A stretch of DNA of 25,782 bases from Candidatus Aerophobota bacterium (lineage in GTDB: Bacteria > Aerophobota > Aerophobia > Aerophobales > B3-G15). Positions 7,004-14,870 of this stretch are shown here, piece after piece. Within the stretch, counting starts at the first letter, position 1. Each line of letters starts with the position of its first letter. The translations under genes were made by a program, and so were the position numbers. Location of the stretch: NCBI GenBank assembly GCA_030607715.1, contig JAUWJM010000004.1, positions 1 to 25,782 on the forward strand, in the 5' to 3' direction. Below the pieces are notes generated by a model, which saw nothing but the letters and a program-made list of their open reading frames with translations, searched no databases and was not told where the DNA came from.

Positions 7004-9117
7004 TGAAAGATGATTATTTAGAAGAAGAAAAGATAGGTAAGGTTTACAGTGTCAAGTTGTTTAAAAGACTCTTAAATTACATTAAGCCTTACAAGTTTCT
7101 TTTTCTTTTAGGAGTGATAATAACTCTTTTTACGGCTATATTTGATATATCTCTTCCCTATATTACCAAAATGGCTATTGATCAGTGTCTGGTTCCTCCT
7201 TACGCTAAAATGGAATTTTCTGGAAAGAATTCTTCCTTTGAAAATTATTTTAGTGAAAAATATGGAAAATATCTCAACCCCTTAAAAAAAGATACTTACT
7301 TAATAGACCTCTCCCTGGTAAAGGAGAGTGATAAGGTTGACCTTAAGGCCAAGGGATATCTTTCAAAAGAAAGATTCTTGGGGATAAATTTCGAGGAACT
7401 AAAAACAGAGAAAAAAGAGAAAATTCTTTTTTTGATTAAGAGATATCCTCTTTTATTTCATCAAGCTGGAGAGTTCTTCTTCATTAACTCAAATGACTTA
7501 AAGAAGCTTACAGAAGATGATTTAAGGCTCATTAGAAAAAGGGACATTTCTCAATTAAACTTTCTTGCCTTTACCTTCTTCTCTATCCTTATCTTAAGCT
7601 TTTTCTTTAACTTCGCCCAGATATATCTTCTCCAGTATAACGGTCAGAGAATAATGTATGATATGCGGGTCAAGATTTTTTCCCATTTGCTTCATCTCCC
7701 CATTGCTATTTTTGATAAAAAACCTATTGGGAGGCTGGTTACTCGTGCCACTAATGATGTGGAATCTGTTAATGAAATGTACACCACAGTTTTAGTCTCA
7801 GCCATTAAAGATATCTTTCTGCTCTGTGGTATTCTATTTGTTATGTTCAGGTTGAATACAAAGCTAACCCTTATTTTCCTTCTTTTTAGCCCTTTAATGG
7901 CTTACGTTAGTTTTGTCTTTCGCCTTAAGGCAAGGCAAGCCTTTCGTGTAGTGCGGAGAAAGATTGCCAAACTGAATGCCTTCACTGCGGAAAACATAGC
8001 CGGAATGAGAATAATTCAACTGTTTAACCAGGAAAAAGATAACTTTGATAAATTTAAGACCATAAATAATGAGAAATATGTGGCTTCTATGCGTCAACTT
8101 TTTGTTTTCGCTATCTTCAGGCCTTTAATAGAAATTATAGGTGCATTCGCCATTGCCCTCATCATCTGGCAGGGAGGGAGCAGAGTAATTAGTGAAGCCC
8201 TTACTCTGGGAGGTCTGACGGCATTTCTTTATTATGCTGAGATGTTTTTTAGACCGATTAGAGACATTGCTGAGAAATTTAACATTCTTCAGTCAGCTAT
8301 GGCTTCCTCGGAAAGAATTTTTCAGCTTCTGGATGAAAAGAAGGAAGATCGAGGAGGAGATAAGAAAATAGCTGATCTAAAGGGGAAAATTGAATTTCGG
8401 AGTGTCTGGTTTTCCTATAAGGATGAGGATTGGGTACTTAAGGATATCTCTTTTACTGTTCTGCCAGGAGAAAAGATAGCTCTGGTTGGCCACACTGGAG
8501 GAGGAAAAACTTCAATTACAAACCTTCTCCTCCGTTTCTACGAGTTTCAAAAAGGAGAAATCCTCTTAGATGGAGTCAACATAAGAGATTTGGATCTTTC
8601 CTTTCTTAGATCTCAAATTAGTCTGGTTCTTCAGGATGTTTTTATTTTCTCTGGAGACATCGGAACCAACATAAGGCTCAGGAATAATACCATTTCTGAT
8701 GAGAAGCTGTGGGAAGCAGCAAGACACACAAATGCTCATATTTTCATTGAAAGGCTCCCTGGAAAATATGAGGCAGAAGTAAGGGAACGAGGGTCGGAGT
8801 TTTCTCAGGGGCAAAGACAGCTTTTAGCCCTCACCAGGGCCCTGGCCTTTAACCCTAAAATTCTCATTCTGGATGAGGCTACAGCTAACATTGATTCTGA
8901 GACAGAGCTTCTCATTCAAAGAGCCTTAAAAAATCTCCTATCAGGTCAAACTTCTCTTATCATAGCTCATCGACTTTCCACAGTGAGGGATGCCGATAAA
9001 ATCCTTGTTATTCAAAAAGGAAAAATTGTGGAAACAGGTACTCATCAAGAACTTTTGCGGAAAAGAGGATATTATTACTATCTTTACAAGCTTCAATTTC
9101 AATCTCCTACCAAATAA
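7000..9117 (+). CDS. ABC exporter half-transporter with extracytoplasmic insertion (BmrD-like)
   Basis: This is the partner of the preceding gene, translationally coupled through ATGA. At 705 residues it is ~115 longer than its partner because of a hydrophilic insertion (~62-187) between the first two membrane helices. This matches the extracellular domain position known in BmrD. The ATPase domain has Walker A GHTGGGKT (497-504), Walker B ILILDE with the catalytic Glu 626, His 657 and a degenerate signature FSQGQ (601-605). Combined with the partner's LSGGQ and its Asp, this gives one consensus and one degenerate ATP site. The insertion sequence is Lys/Glu-rich and I recognise no domain in it. 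Confidence 0.9.
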   Translation: MMKDDYLEEEKIGKVYSVKLFKRLLNYIKPYKFLFLLGVIITLFTAIFDISLPYITKMAIDQCLVPPYAKMEFSGKNSSFENYFSEKYGKYLNPLKKDTYLIDLSLVKESDKVDLKAKGYLSKERFLGINFEELKTEKKEKILFLIKRYPLLFHQAGEFFFINSNDLKKLTEDDLRLIRKRDISQLNFLAFTFFSILILSFFFNFAQIYLLQYNGQRIMYDMRVKIFSHLLHLPIAIFDKKPIGRLVTRATNDVESVNEMYTTVLVSAIKDIFLLCGILFVMFRLNTKLTLIFLLFSPLMAYVSFVFRLKARQAFRVVRRKIAKLNAFTAENIAGMRIIQLFNQEKDNFDKFKTINNEKYVASMRQLFVFAIFRPLIEIIGAFAIALIIWQGGSRVISEALTLGGLTAFLYYAEMFFRPIRDIAEKFNILQSAMASSERIFQLLDEKKEDRGGDKKIADLKGKIEFRSVWFSYKDEDWVLKDISFTVLPGEKIALVGHTGGGKTSITNLLLRFYEFQKGEILLDGVNIRDLDLSFLRSQISLVLQDVFIFSGDIGTNIRLRNNTISDEKLWEAARHTNAHIFIERLPGKYEAEVRERGSEFSQGQRQLLALTRALAFNPKILILDEATANIDSETELLIQRALKNLLSGQTSLIIAHRLSTVRDADKILVIQKGKIVETGTHQELLRKRGYYYYLYKLQFQSPTK

Positions 9118-9170
9118 GAAGGCAAAAGGCTAAAGGCAATTAGTAATATGTAATGAGTTAATGCGTAAAC
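9118..9170 (+). repeat. Phrase-like repeat after the ABC operon
   Basis: GAAGGCAAAAGGCTAAAGGC is followed by AATTAGTAATATG and TAATGAGTTAATGCGTAA. These words match those at 578-677, in the opposite order. Confidence 0.55.
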
Positions 9171-9198
9171 TTGACAAAGAGCTCTTGTGTGATATTAA
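9171..9198 (+). promoter_or_regulatory. Promoter of the pilB operon
   Basis: TTGACA (9171-9176) and TATTAA (9193-9198) are 16 bases apart. The predicted start would give a short leader of about 15-20 bases before the pilB ATG. The -35 box directly abuts the end of the repeat. Confidence 0.5.
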
Positions 9199-9220
9199 TA
9201 AAAAAAAATAGGGTATTAAG

Positions 9221-10936
9221 ATGGCTAAAATAAGAAGAATGAGCCTGGGCGATGTTTTGCTCAAAGAAGGTTTTGCAACGGAAGAAGATCTTAAAAGAGC
9301 TAAAGAATATCAAAGAAAAGAGGGAGGAAAACTTGCTGATATTTTAGTTAAGCTGGAAATAATTAGTGAGGAGCAGTTGGTAATTGGTTTTTCCAAGCAG
9401 TTGGGGATTCCCCATATAAAATTAAGAAATTACAAGCTGGACCCGGAAATAATTAGAATTCTCCCTATAAAAGTAATTAGAAAAGAAAAGGTAATTCCTC
9501 TGAATAAGTCTGGAGAGAATCTAACTATTGCTACTTCTGATCCTTTAGATGTTTTACTCATCGATGACTTAAGAGCAAGGACAGGTTATAACATCCAAAT
9601 TATTGTAACTACTTCTACTGAGATTGAGCAAATCATCGATGATTATTATGCTACTTTAGCTACTAAAGATTTAGATGATTTAATAGAGAAGTCAGGTGAG
9701 GAGGGCGAATTAACAGTAGTGGAAGGAGAGGAGTCGGTTAATCTGGATCATCTGTTGCAAGAAGCAGAGCAAGCTCCCATTATTAAAATGGTTAATATGA
9801 TTCTTTCCCGGGCCATAAGAGAAAGAGCCAGTGATATTCATATAGAACCTTTTGAGAAAAAAGTTCGGATTCGTTATAGAGTTGATGGGATTTTGCATCC
9901 TGTTACCTCTCTTCCCAAAAGAATGCAGAACGCCGTTGTTTCTCGAATAAAGATTTTATCTGATTTAGATATTGCCGAAAGGAGGCTTCCTCAGGATGGA
10001 AGATTTCGAGTTAAAGCCTACAGCAGAGATATAGATTTTAGAGTTTCTGCTATACCCACTAAGTTTGGGGAAAAAGCTGTTCTTAGAGTGTTAGACAAAG
10101 CTCAACTTAGTGGTTTAACTATTGATAAATTAGGTTTTGAGAGCGATGTTTTAGAGAAATATCAAAGAGCTATTCAGCAACCTTATGGAATGATCGTTCT
10201 CACAGGACCCACCAGTTCCGGGAAGTCTACCTCTCTTTACGCCGCTATAAGAGCTATCAACAGTCCAGATAAGAATATTCTCACCATAGAGAATCCTGTA
10301 GAATATGAAATGGAGGGGGTTAATCAGGTGCAGGTTCATGAAGAAATTGGATTAACCTTTCCCAGGGCTTTGCGAGCTTTTCTTCGTCAGGATCCTGATA
10401 TAATTATGTTAGGAGAAATGCGGGATCTGGAGACAGCGGATATTGGAATTAAAGCTGCTTTAACTGGCCATCTTCTCTTTACTACTTTGCATACCAACGA
10501 TGCTGTGGGAAGTATAACCAGGCTGATCGATATGGGAGTAGAACCCTTTCTTATTGTGGGATCTCTTGCCTTTGCAGGAGCACAGAGATTAATTCGCAAA
10601 GTTTGTAAAGACTGTGCTGTTCTTTACAAGCCTTCCCCCACAATATTAAAGTCTTTAGGTATAGATAAAGAGAAATTAAAGGATGGCATGTTTTATAGAG
10701 CTAAGGGATGCCCTTTGTGCAATAATACTGGATACAGGGGAAGAATGGCGGTAATGGAAGCCTTAGAAATTGATGATGATATAAAAGAGTTAATTGTTAG
10801 AAAAGCTCCTGATATAGAAATTAAGAAGGTTGCTTTAGCTAATGGAATGGTGCCTTTAAGAGAAAATGCTTTAGCTAAGGTAATTAAGGGGGAAACTACT
10901 CTGGAAGAGCTGGCCAGGATAAGTGGAACCCTGTAA
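9221..10936 (+). CDS. pilB: Type IV pilus extension ATPase PilB (GspE/PulE family)
   Basis: This is the hexameric cytoplasmic ATPase that powers pilus assembly. The 571-residue protein has an N-terminal MshEN/T2SSE-N domain (~1-145: LGDVLLKEGFATEEDL, LGIPHIKL), then the N2 domain (ASDIHIEP ~204) and the motor. Walker A is GPTSSGKS (329-336). Walker B is DIIMLGEMRD (393-402), with Met where Ile is common. The His box is TTLHTND. Four cysteines (462, 465, 497, 500) form the zinc site usual in this family. GspE of a type II secretion system is the alternative, but the pilC gene 11 bases downstream fits a pilus. No pilT lies between them. Confidence 0.93.
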   Translation: MAKIRRMSLGDVLLKEGFATEEDLKRAKEYQRKEGGKLADILVKLEIISEEQLVIGFSKQLGIPHIKLRNYKLDPEIIRILPIKVIRKEKVIPLNKSGENLTIATSDPLDVLLIDDLRARTGYNIQIIVTTSTEIEQIIDDYYATLATKDLDDLIEKSGEEGELTVVEGEESVNLDHLLQEAEQAPIIKMVNMILSRAIRERASDIHIEPFEKKVRIRYRVDGILHPVTSLPKRMQNAVVSRIKILSDLDIAERRLPQDGRFRVKAYSRDIDFRVSAIPTKFGEKAVLRVLDKAQLSGLTIDKLGFESDVLEKYQRAIQQPYGMIVLTGPTSSGKSTSLYAAIRAINSPDKNILTIENPVEYEMEGVNQVQVHEEIGLTFPRALRAFLRQDPDIIMLGEMRDLETADIGIKAALTGHLLFTTLHTNDAVGSITRLIDMGVEPFLIVGSLAFAGAQRLIRKVCKDCAVLYKPSPTILKSLGIDKEKLKDGMFYRAKGCPLCNNTGYRGRMAVMEALEIDDDIKELIVRKAPDIEIKKVALANGMVPLRENALAKVIKGETTLEELARISGTL

Positions 10937-10947
10937 GGAACAAATAA

Positions 10948-12183
10948 ATGGCAGTTTATACTTATGTGGCTCGGGGTAGGAGAGGAGAAAAAATAAGGGG
11001 ACACATAGATGCCGGTGATGAAAGAGAAGTAGCTCATCAATTAAGAGCTCAAGGATTAATCCTTATTTCAGCAAAAAAACGGATTAGTCTTGTAGCCCTG
11101 AGCTCAGAGAAAAGTGTCTCTAAAACTCAACTCTTTGAATTCAGAATAAAATCAAAGCATATCGTTGTTATGTTTCGGCAATTTGCTACTTTGATCAATG
11201 CCGGCTTGCCCATTGTTCAAGCTCTTGATGTTTTAATTAACCAAACTCAAAATCTATCTTTGAAGAAAGTTATAATTCAGGTTAAAGCTGATATAGAAAC
11301 AGGATTATCTCTTTCCGATGCCTTGGCTAAACATTCCAAAAGGTTTTCTTCTTTGATTTGTAATATGGTAAAAGCAGGTGAGGCAGGGGGAGTTTTAGAC
11401 CTTATCCTTACTCGATTGGCAACCTATATGGAAGAGACAGATGATATGAAGGCGAGGATAAAAACTGCTATGAGATATCCCATTTTTGTTTTAATTATGG
11501 CTCTAGGGCTTATTTTTGCTCTTATATTTTTTATTCTCCCTCAAATGGAAGAGTTGTTTAGAGAAGCTTTTCAGGCTGACCTCCCTGCTTTAACTCAAAT
11601 TTTCCTGGATTTATCCAGGCTCTTAAGAGAGAAATTTTACATAATCCCCACCATTGTAGGAGTGGTGGCTCTTACCTATTGGCTAATCAAAAGGTCAGAT
11701 AAGGGAAGTTACTGGCTTGATGTAGTAAAGTTAAAGCTCCCTGTACTGGGGAAGTTGTTTCATAAAATGGCTCTTTCTCGATTTACCAGAACTTTAGCTA
11801 CTTTGTGTAATAGTGGAGTTCCTATCCTGGAGTCTCTGGAGTTAACTGGAAAGACAGCAGAAAATAAGGTTATTGAAAGAGCAGCAGAAGAGGCAAAAAA
11901 TTCTCTCAAAGAAGGAGAAACTATTGCTGCCCCTTTGAAGAAATACTCTGTATTCCCTCCCTTAGCTACAAGTATGATTTCTGTGGGCGAGGAAACAGGT
12001 TCTTTAGATGAGATGCTTAATAAGGTAGCTGATTTTTATGATCAGGAGGTTCGCGCCATTGTAGATTCCTTAGCCAGTCTTCTGGAACCTTTACTGATGG
12101 TTTTTCTGGGGGGTACAGTAGGAGTGGTGGTGGTGGCTATGTATCTGCCTTACTTTAGCATGTTTAAGTACATTGGAGGTTAA
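10948..12183 (+). CDS. pilC: Type IV pilus inner-membrane platform protein PilC (GspF family)
   Basis: PilC is the membrane platform on which PilB turns to build the pilus. The protein has 411 residues, the normal size, with two repeated T2SSF domains. The first holds FRQFATLINAGLPIVQALD, SLSDALAKH and MVKAGEAGGVLD; the second holds FTRTLATLCNSGVPILESLE and SVGEETGSLDEML. Hydrophobic helices follow at ~175-195, ~218-240 and ~378-402 (PLLMVFLGGTVGVVVVAMYLP). AAGGA lies eight bases before ATG, and the gene is 11 bases after pilB, so the two are co-transcribed. Confidence 0.93.
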   Translation: MAVYTYVARGRRGEKIRGHIDAGDEREVAHQLRAQGLILISAKKRISLVALSSEKSVSKTQLFEFRIKSKHIVVMFRQFATLINAGLPIVQALDVLINQTQNLSLKKVIIQVKADIETGLSLSDALAKHSKRFSSLICNMVKAGEAGGVLDLILTRLATYMEETDDMKARIKTAMRYPIFVLIMALGLIFALIFFILPQMEELFREAFQADLPALTQIFLDLSRLLREKFYIIPTIVGVVALTYWLIKRSDKGSYWLDVVKLKLPVLGKLFHKMALSRFTRTLATLCNSGVPILESLELTGKTAENKVIERAAEEAKNSLKEGETIAAPLKKYSVFPPLATSMISVGEETGSLDEMLNKVADFYDQEVRAIVDSLASLLEPLLMVFLGGTVGVVVVAMYLPYFSMFKYIGG

Positions 12184-12237
12184 ACAGTTTCGGGAAGCTT
12201 TTCTCGGATTTTATCTTTTTATTGGTGGTGTAGAATA

Positions 12238-12876
12238 ATGGAGTCAAAAATTATAGGGAAAATTGGAAAACCAAAGGTAAAAACTTACCAAACAGAAAAG
12301 CGAAAGATACACCTAATTCCCCTTTTATTTTCTGGTAAGGGATGGGAAAAAGATCTTCCTCAAGATTATAAAGAAAAGCTAAACAGATACTGGGAAGAGG
12401 TAGAGAAACGTATTGATGATCTGGAAAAAAAGTTGGGGAAAATTAACAGGATTTACCATGAGATGGTGGGAGTAGAAGGGGAGGAGGGATTGGAAATTAT
12501 AAAAGAGGTTGATCTGAGGAGCTATAAAATTGTCAAGAAATTTTCCAAAAAGGGAGCAAAGATAGAAGCTATTGAGGACGATAAACTTGTAAAGGAAAGT
12601 ATAGATTTAAGCAGGTGTCTAAGTTTAAAATTAGAAAGTACTAAAATTTTTATTTTGCTATCTCAGTTGTTATCAGAGGTTATGGCAAGAAGGGAAAAGT
12701 ATATTTCCGAGCAAATAGATAAAACTCTTCAAAAAAATGAGATAGCTCTTTTATTTATTCGAGAAAATAGTGATGTTCAGCTTCCCCAGGATGCTCAAGT
12801 CTTTAGAATTTATCCCCCAGTTCTTGATGATATTCATCATAGCCTTCAACAGCTTTACTCAAAGAAAAATTTGTAA
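12238..12876 (+). CDS. Conserved-looking protein of unknown function, 212 aa
   Basis: I cannot assign this soluble, charged protein (no signal peptide or membrane helix) to a named family. It has a short basic N-terminal segment, the block LIPLLFSGKGWEKDLPQDYK, a Lys/Glu-rich helical middle with coiled-coil character (YWEEVEKRIDDLEKKLGKI), IYHEMVG, and a C-terminal block RREKYISEQIDKTL, NEIALLFIRE and VFRIYPPVLDDI. The regular alternation and clean frame argue for a real gene, and I have a loose memory of similar unnamed proteins in anaerobic bacteria and archaea. It starts 54 bases after pilC, with GGTGG before ATG, so it may ride in the pilus operon. It ends three bases from the convergent dehydrogenase gene. 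Confidence 0.7.
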   Translation: MESKIIGKIGKPKVKTYQTEKRKIHLIPLLFSGKGWEKDLPQDYKEKLNRYWEEVEKRIDDLEKKLGKINRIYHEMVGVEGEEGLEIIKEVDLRSYKIVKKFSKKGAKIEAIEDDKLVKESIDLSRCLSLKLESTKIFILLSQLLSEVMARREKYISEQIDKTLQKNEIALLFIRENSDVQLPQDAQVFRIYPPVLDDIHHSLQQLYSKKNL

Positions 12877-12879
12877 TAT

Positions 12880-13893
12880 CTAAGGATAAAGGATAACCTT
12901 AATGGAATCTCTTTCCCTGGCTATTTTAAATCCTTTTTTCCATTCTACCAAGGGAAATCTATGAGTTATTAATGAGTTAAGATTAACTTTTTTTTCCTCC
13001 ATTAGTTTTAGTGCCTTGGCCCAGGAGGATGGTTTTTGAGTATGAGAGCCAATCAAGTATATCTCTCGACCAAAAAGTATATCATCAAAATCTATCTTAA
13101 CCGTTTGGTGAAGAATTCCTGCCTGAATATACTTGCCTCTTTTTTTAATTAATCTTAGTCCTGAATGAACTGCTGGAGAAGCACCTGAACATTCAAAGAC
13201 TATATCTGCTCCATAGCCTTTAGTTATTTCCCTTAAAAATTTATGTATATTCATTTCCTGTAGATTAACAGCAAAATCTATTCCTGAATCCTTAGCTAAG
13301 GCTAATCGTTTTTCATCACCTGAGATTCCGCAAATGATAACTTTAGCCCCTTTTGCTTTGGCTACCTGACTGACTAATAAGCCAAGTGATCCTGGTCCCA
13401 GCACTAAAACCACATCGTTTGCTGAGGTCTTAGCCTGCTCCATAACAGCATGAGTAGCACAGGCTAAGGGTTCGGTTAAAGCTCCGGCAAAAAAATCAAT
13501 GTGAGATGGCAGATGATGAATACTTTCCTCTCGGATAACAAAATACTCAGCAAAAGTTCCATTATTTTTTGAGCCAAGACCCCTGCGTTCAGGACATAAG
13601 TTATAATTCCCATTTTGGCAAAATCTACATTTTCCGCAGATATAGGCAGTAGTTTCAGTAGTTATCCTTTCACCTACCCGAACTTTTTTAACTTCCTTAC
13701 CTATTTCTACTATTTCCCCGGCTGTTTCGTGACCAATAATTATAGGAGGCTTAACTGCAGAATATCCATAAAGATCAGTGCCACAAATTCCTGTAGCTCT
13801 TACCTTAATTTTTACCTCCCCTGGTCCCGGGGAAGGCTCTGCAACATCTACAAGTTCCATCTTATCATTTGTCAATTTCATTAATGCTTTCAT
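12880..13893 (-). CDS. Zinc-dependent alcohol/polyol dehydrogenase (MDR family)
   Basis: A medium-chain dehydrogenase of 337 residues, of the sorbitol/threonine dehydrogenase type. Catalytic zinc ligands are Cys37 (ATGICGTDLYG) and His55-Glu56 (IIIGHETAGE). The structural zinc site has Cys86, 89, 92 and 100 (CGKCRFCQNGNYNLC). The Rossmann motif is VLVLGPGSLG. The strand after it ends IICGISGDEKR with no acidic residue at the NAD-specifying position, so NADP use is possible. It is the last gene of the cluster, 35 bases after the class II aldolase, with only a weak ribosome site. It probably oxidises a polyol or reduces an aldehyde released by that aldolase; the substrate is unknown. Confidence 0.88.
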   Translation of the reverse strand: MKALMKLTNDKMELVDVAEPSPGPGEVKIKVRATGICGTDLYGYSAVKPPIIIGHETAGEIVEIGKEVKKVRVGERITTETTAYICGKCRFCQNGNYNLCPERRGLGSKNNGTFAEYFVIREESIHHLPSHIDFFAGALTEPLACATHAVMEQAKTSANDVVLVLGPGSLGLLVSQVAKAKGAKVIICGISGDEKRLALAKDSGIDFAVNLQEMNIHKFLREITKGYGADIVFECSGASPAVHSGLRLIKKRGKYIQAGILHQTVKIDFDDILFGREIYLIGSHTQKPSSWAKALKLMEEKKVNLNSLITHRFPLVEWKKGFKIARERDSIKVILYP

Positions 13894-13928
13894 AATAAGT
13901 TACCAGTTTAATTTTCTCTTTCTTTCAC

Positions 13929-14591
13929 TTACATATCTTTTACTAACTTGCGACGGTAAGCTTCTGCTGTTAAATTCTCAATTTCTTCTACCTCACGATG
14001 AGTAAGGATGGTAGGGGTTCCCATTGTTCTGCTAATAAATAAAATTTTAGCTGCTTCCTCAAGGGTTATATTTCGATAAAATGCTTCTTTAAGATTAACA
14101 CCTACAGCTAAAGCTCCATGATTTTTCAAGGAAACTACGTTATATCTACCTATCACTTTTCCTATGGCTTCTGCTAACTCATTTCCTGATGGGATTATAT
14201 AGGGAAGCAGGGGAACTTCCCCGCTTAAATAGGTAACATAATCAGGAAACATAGGTTTAATTTCTACTCCTGCACTTACAACACCAATAACATAAGGAGG
14301 GTGAGTGTGTATTACAGCTCGAATATCCTCACGAATTTTGTAACACATAAGATGCATGTTAACCTCACAGGTAGGCTTCAACTCAGAATTTATGACTTTT
14401 CCTGTTTTTAATTCCACTTCTACCCATTGATCTTCATTAATTTCATCTAATGCAAATCCACTGGGAGAAAGGTAAATTATATCTCCTTCTCGAACACTGA
14501 TGTTTCCTCCTCCTGCTACTGCTAACTCTTTTTCCACAATTTTCTTTCCGTACAGGGTTAGCTCTTTTTTAATTTTCTGATTAGATGACAT
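13929..14591 (-). CDS. Class II aldolase/adducin family (FucA-type)
   Basis: A protein of 220 residues with the full zinc aldolase set: the catalytic-type Glu in CEVNMHLMCYK, two ligands in VIHTHPPYVIGV and the third His in VSLKNHGALAVG. The N-terminal GGGNISVREGD is the phosphate-binding loop of this family. Members cleave fuculose-1-P, rhamnulose-1-P and related ketose phosphates to DHAP plus an aldehyde, or epimerise ribulose-5-P. A related enzyme splits 5-methylthioribulose-1-P in the DHAP shunt. The dehydrogenase gene immediately downstream would suit the aldehyde product. The start ATG follows GGAG by nine bases. The family is clear; the substrate is not. Confidence 0.88.
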   Translation of the reverse strand: MSSNQKIKKELTLYGKKIVEKELAVAGGGNISVREGDIIYLSPSGFALDEINEDQWVEVELKTGKVINSELKPTCEVNMHLMCYKIREDIRAVIHTHPPYVIGVVSAGVEIKPMFPDYVTYLSGEVPLLPYIIPSGNELAEAIGKVIGRYNVVSLKNHGALAVGVNLKEAFYRNITLEEAAKILFISRTMGTPTILTHREVEEIENLTAEAYRRKLVKDM

Positions 14592-14623
14592 TCATTTTTT
14601 CTCCATTTTCTAAATTTAATTTA

Positions 14624-14759
14624 TTACTCACAGATCGCTTCTCTCAAAAGAGCCGATGCTTGAATTGGATTCCCTTCTTTCATTGCTTTTTCTACTGATT
14701 CATATCCAATTCTATTCAAAAGGTGGTAAACATGAGCCAAATATTATATTTTTTTCCAT
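14624..14759 (-). pseudogene. Frame-broken small ORF (~44 codons) between RLP and aldolase genes
   Basis: A good ribosome site (TAGGAGG, seven bases before) precedes ATG at 14759, but that frame stops after 15 codons. The neighbouring frame is open and sensible from TTG at 14740: HVYHLLNRIGYESVEKAMKE, then GNPIQASALLREAICE and stop at 14624. The ATG-to-stop distance is 136 bases, one base more than a whole number of codons. I infer a small gene with a one-base insertion, or a remnant of a longer gene. I do not recognise the peptide. An assembly error would give the same picture. Confidence 0.45.
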
Positions 14760-14797
14760 AATATCCTCCTATATATAGAACAGGCAGTGTTAAAACT

Positions 14798-14870
14798 TAA
14801 CCACAGAGAATACAAATGATTGTGATAAGTGATGAGTAATAAAATCACACATATTACATATTACTTCTCA
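14798..14870 (-). repeat. Phrase-like repeat reaching into the RLP stop codon
   Basis: Plus-strand AACCACAGAGAATACAAATG is followed by GTGATAAGTGATGAGTAAT. On the minus strand the start reads ACGTGAGAAGTAATATG and TAATATGTG. These are the same kind of words as at 578-677 and 9118-9170. The RLP stop codon (TGA, 14868-14870) lies within ACGTGAGAAG, so the repeat abuts or replaces the gene's 3' end. Confidence 0.5.
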
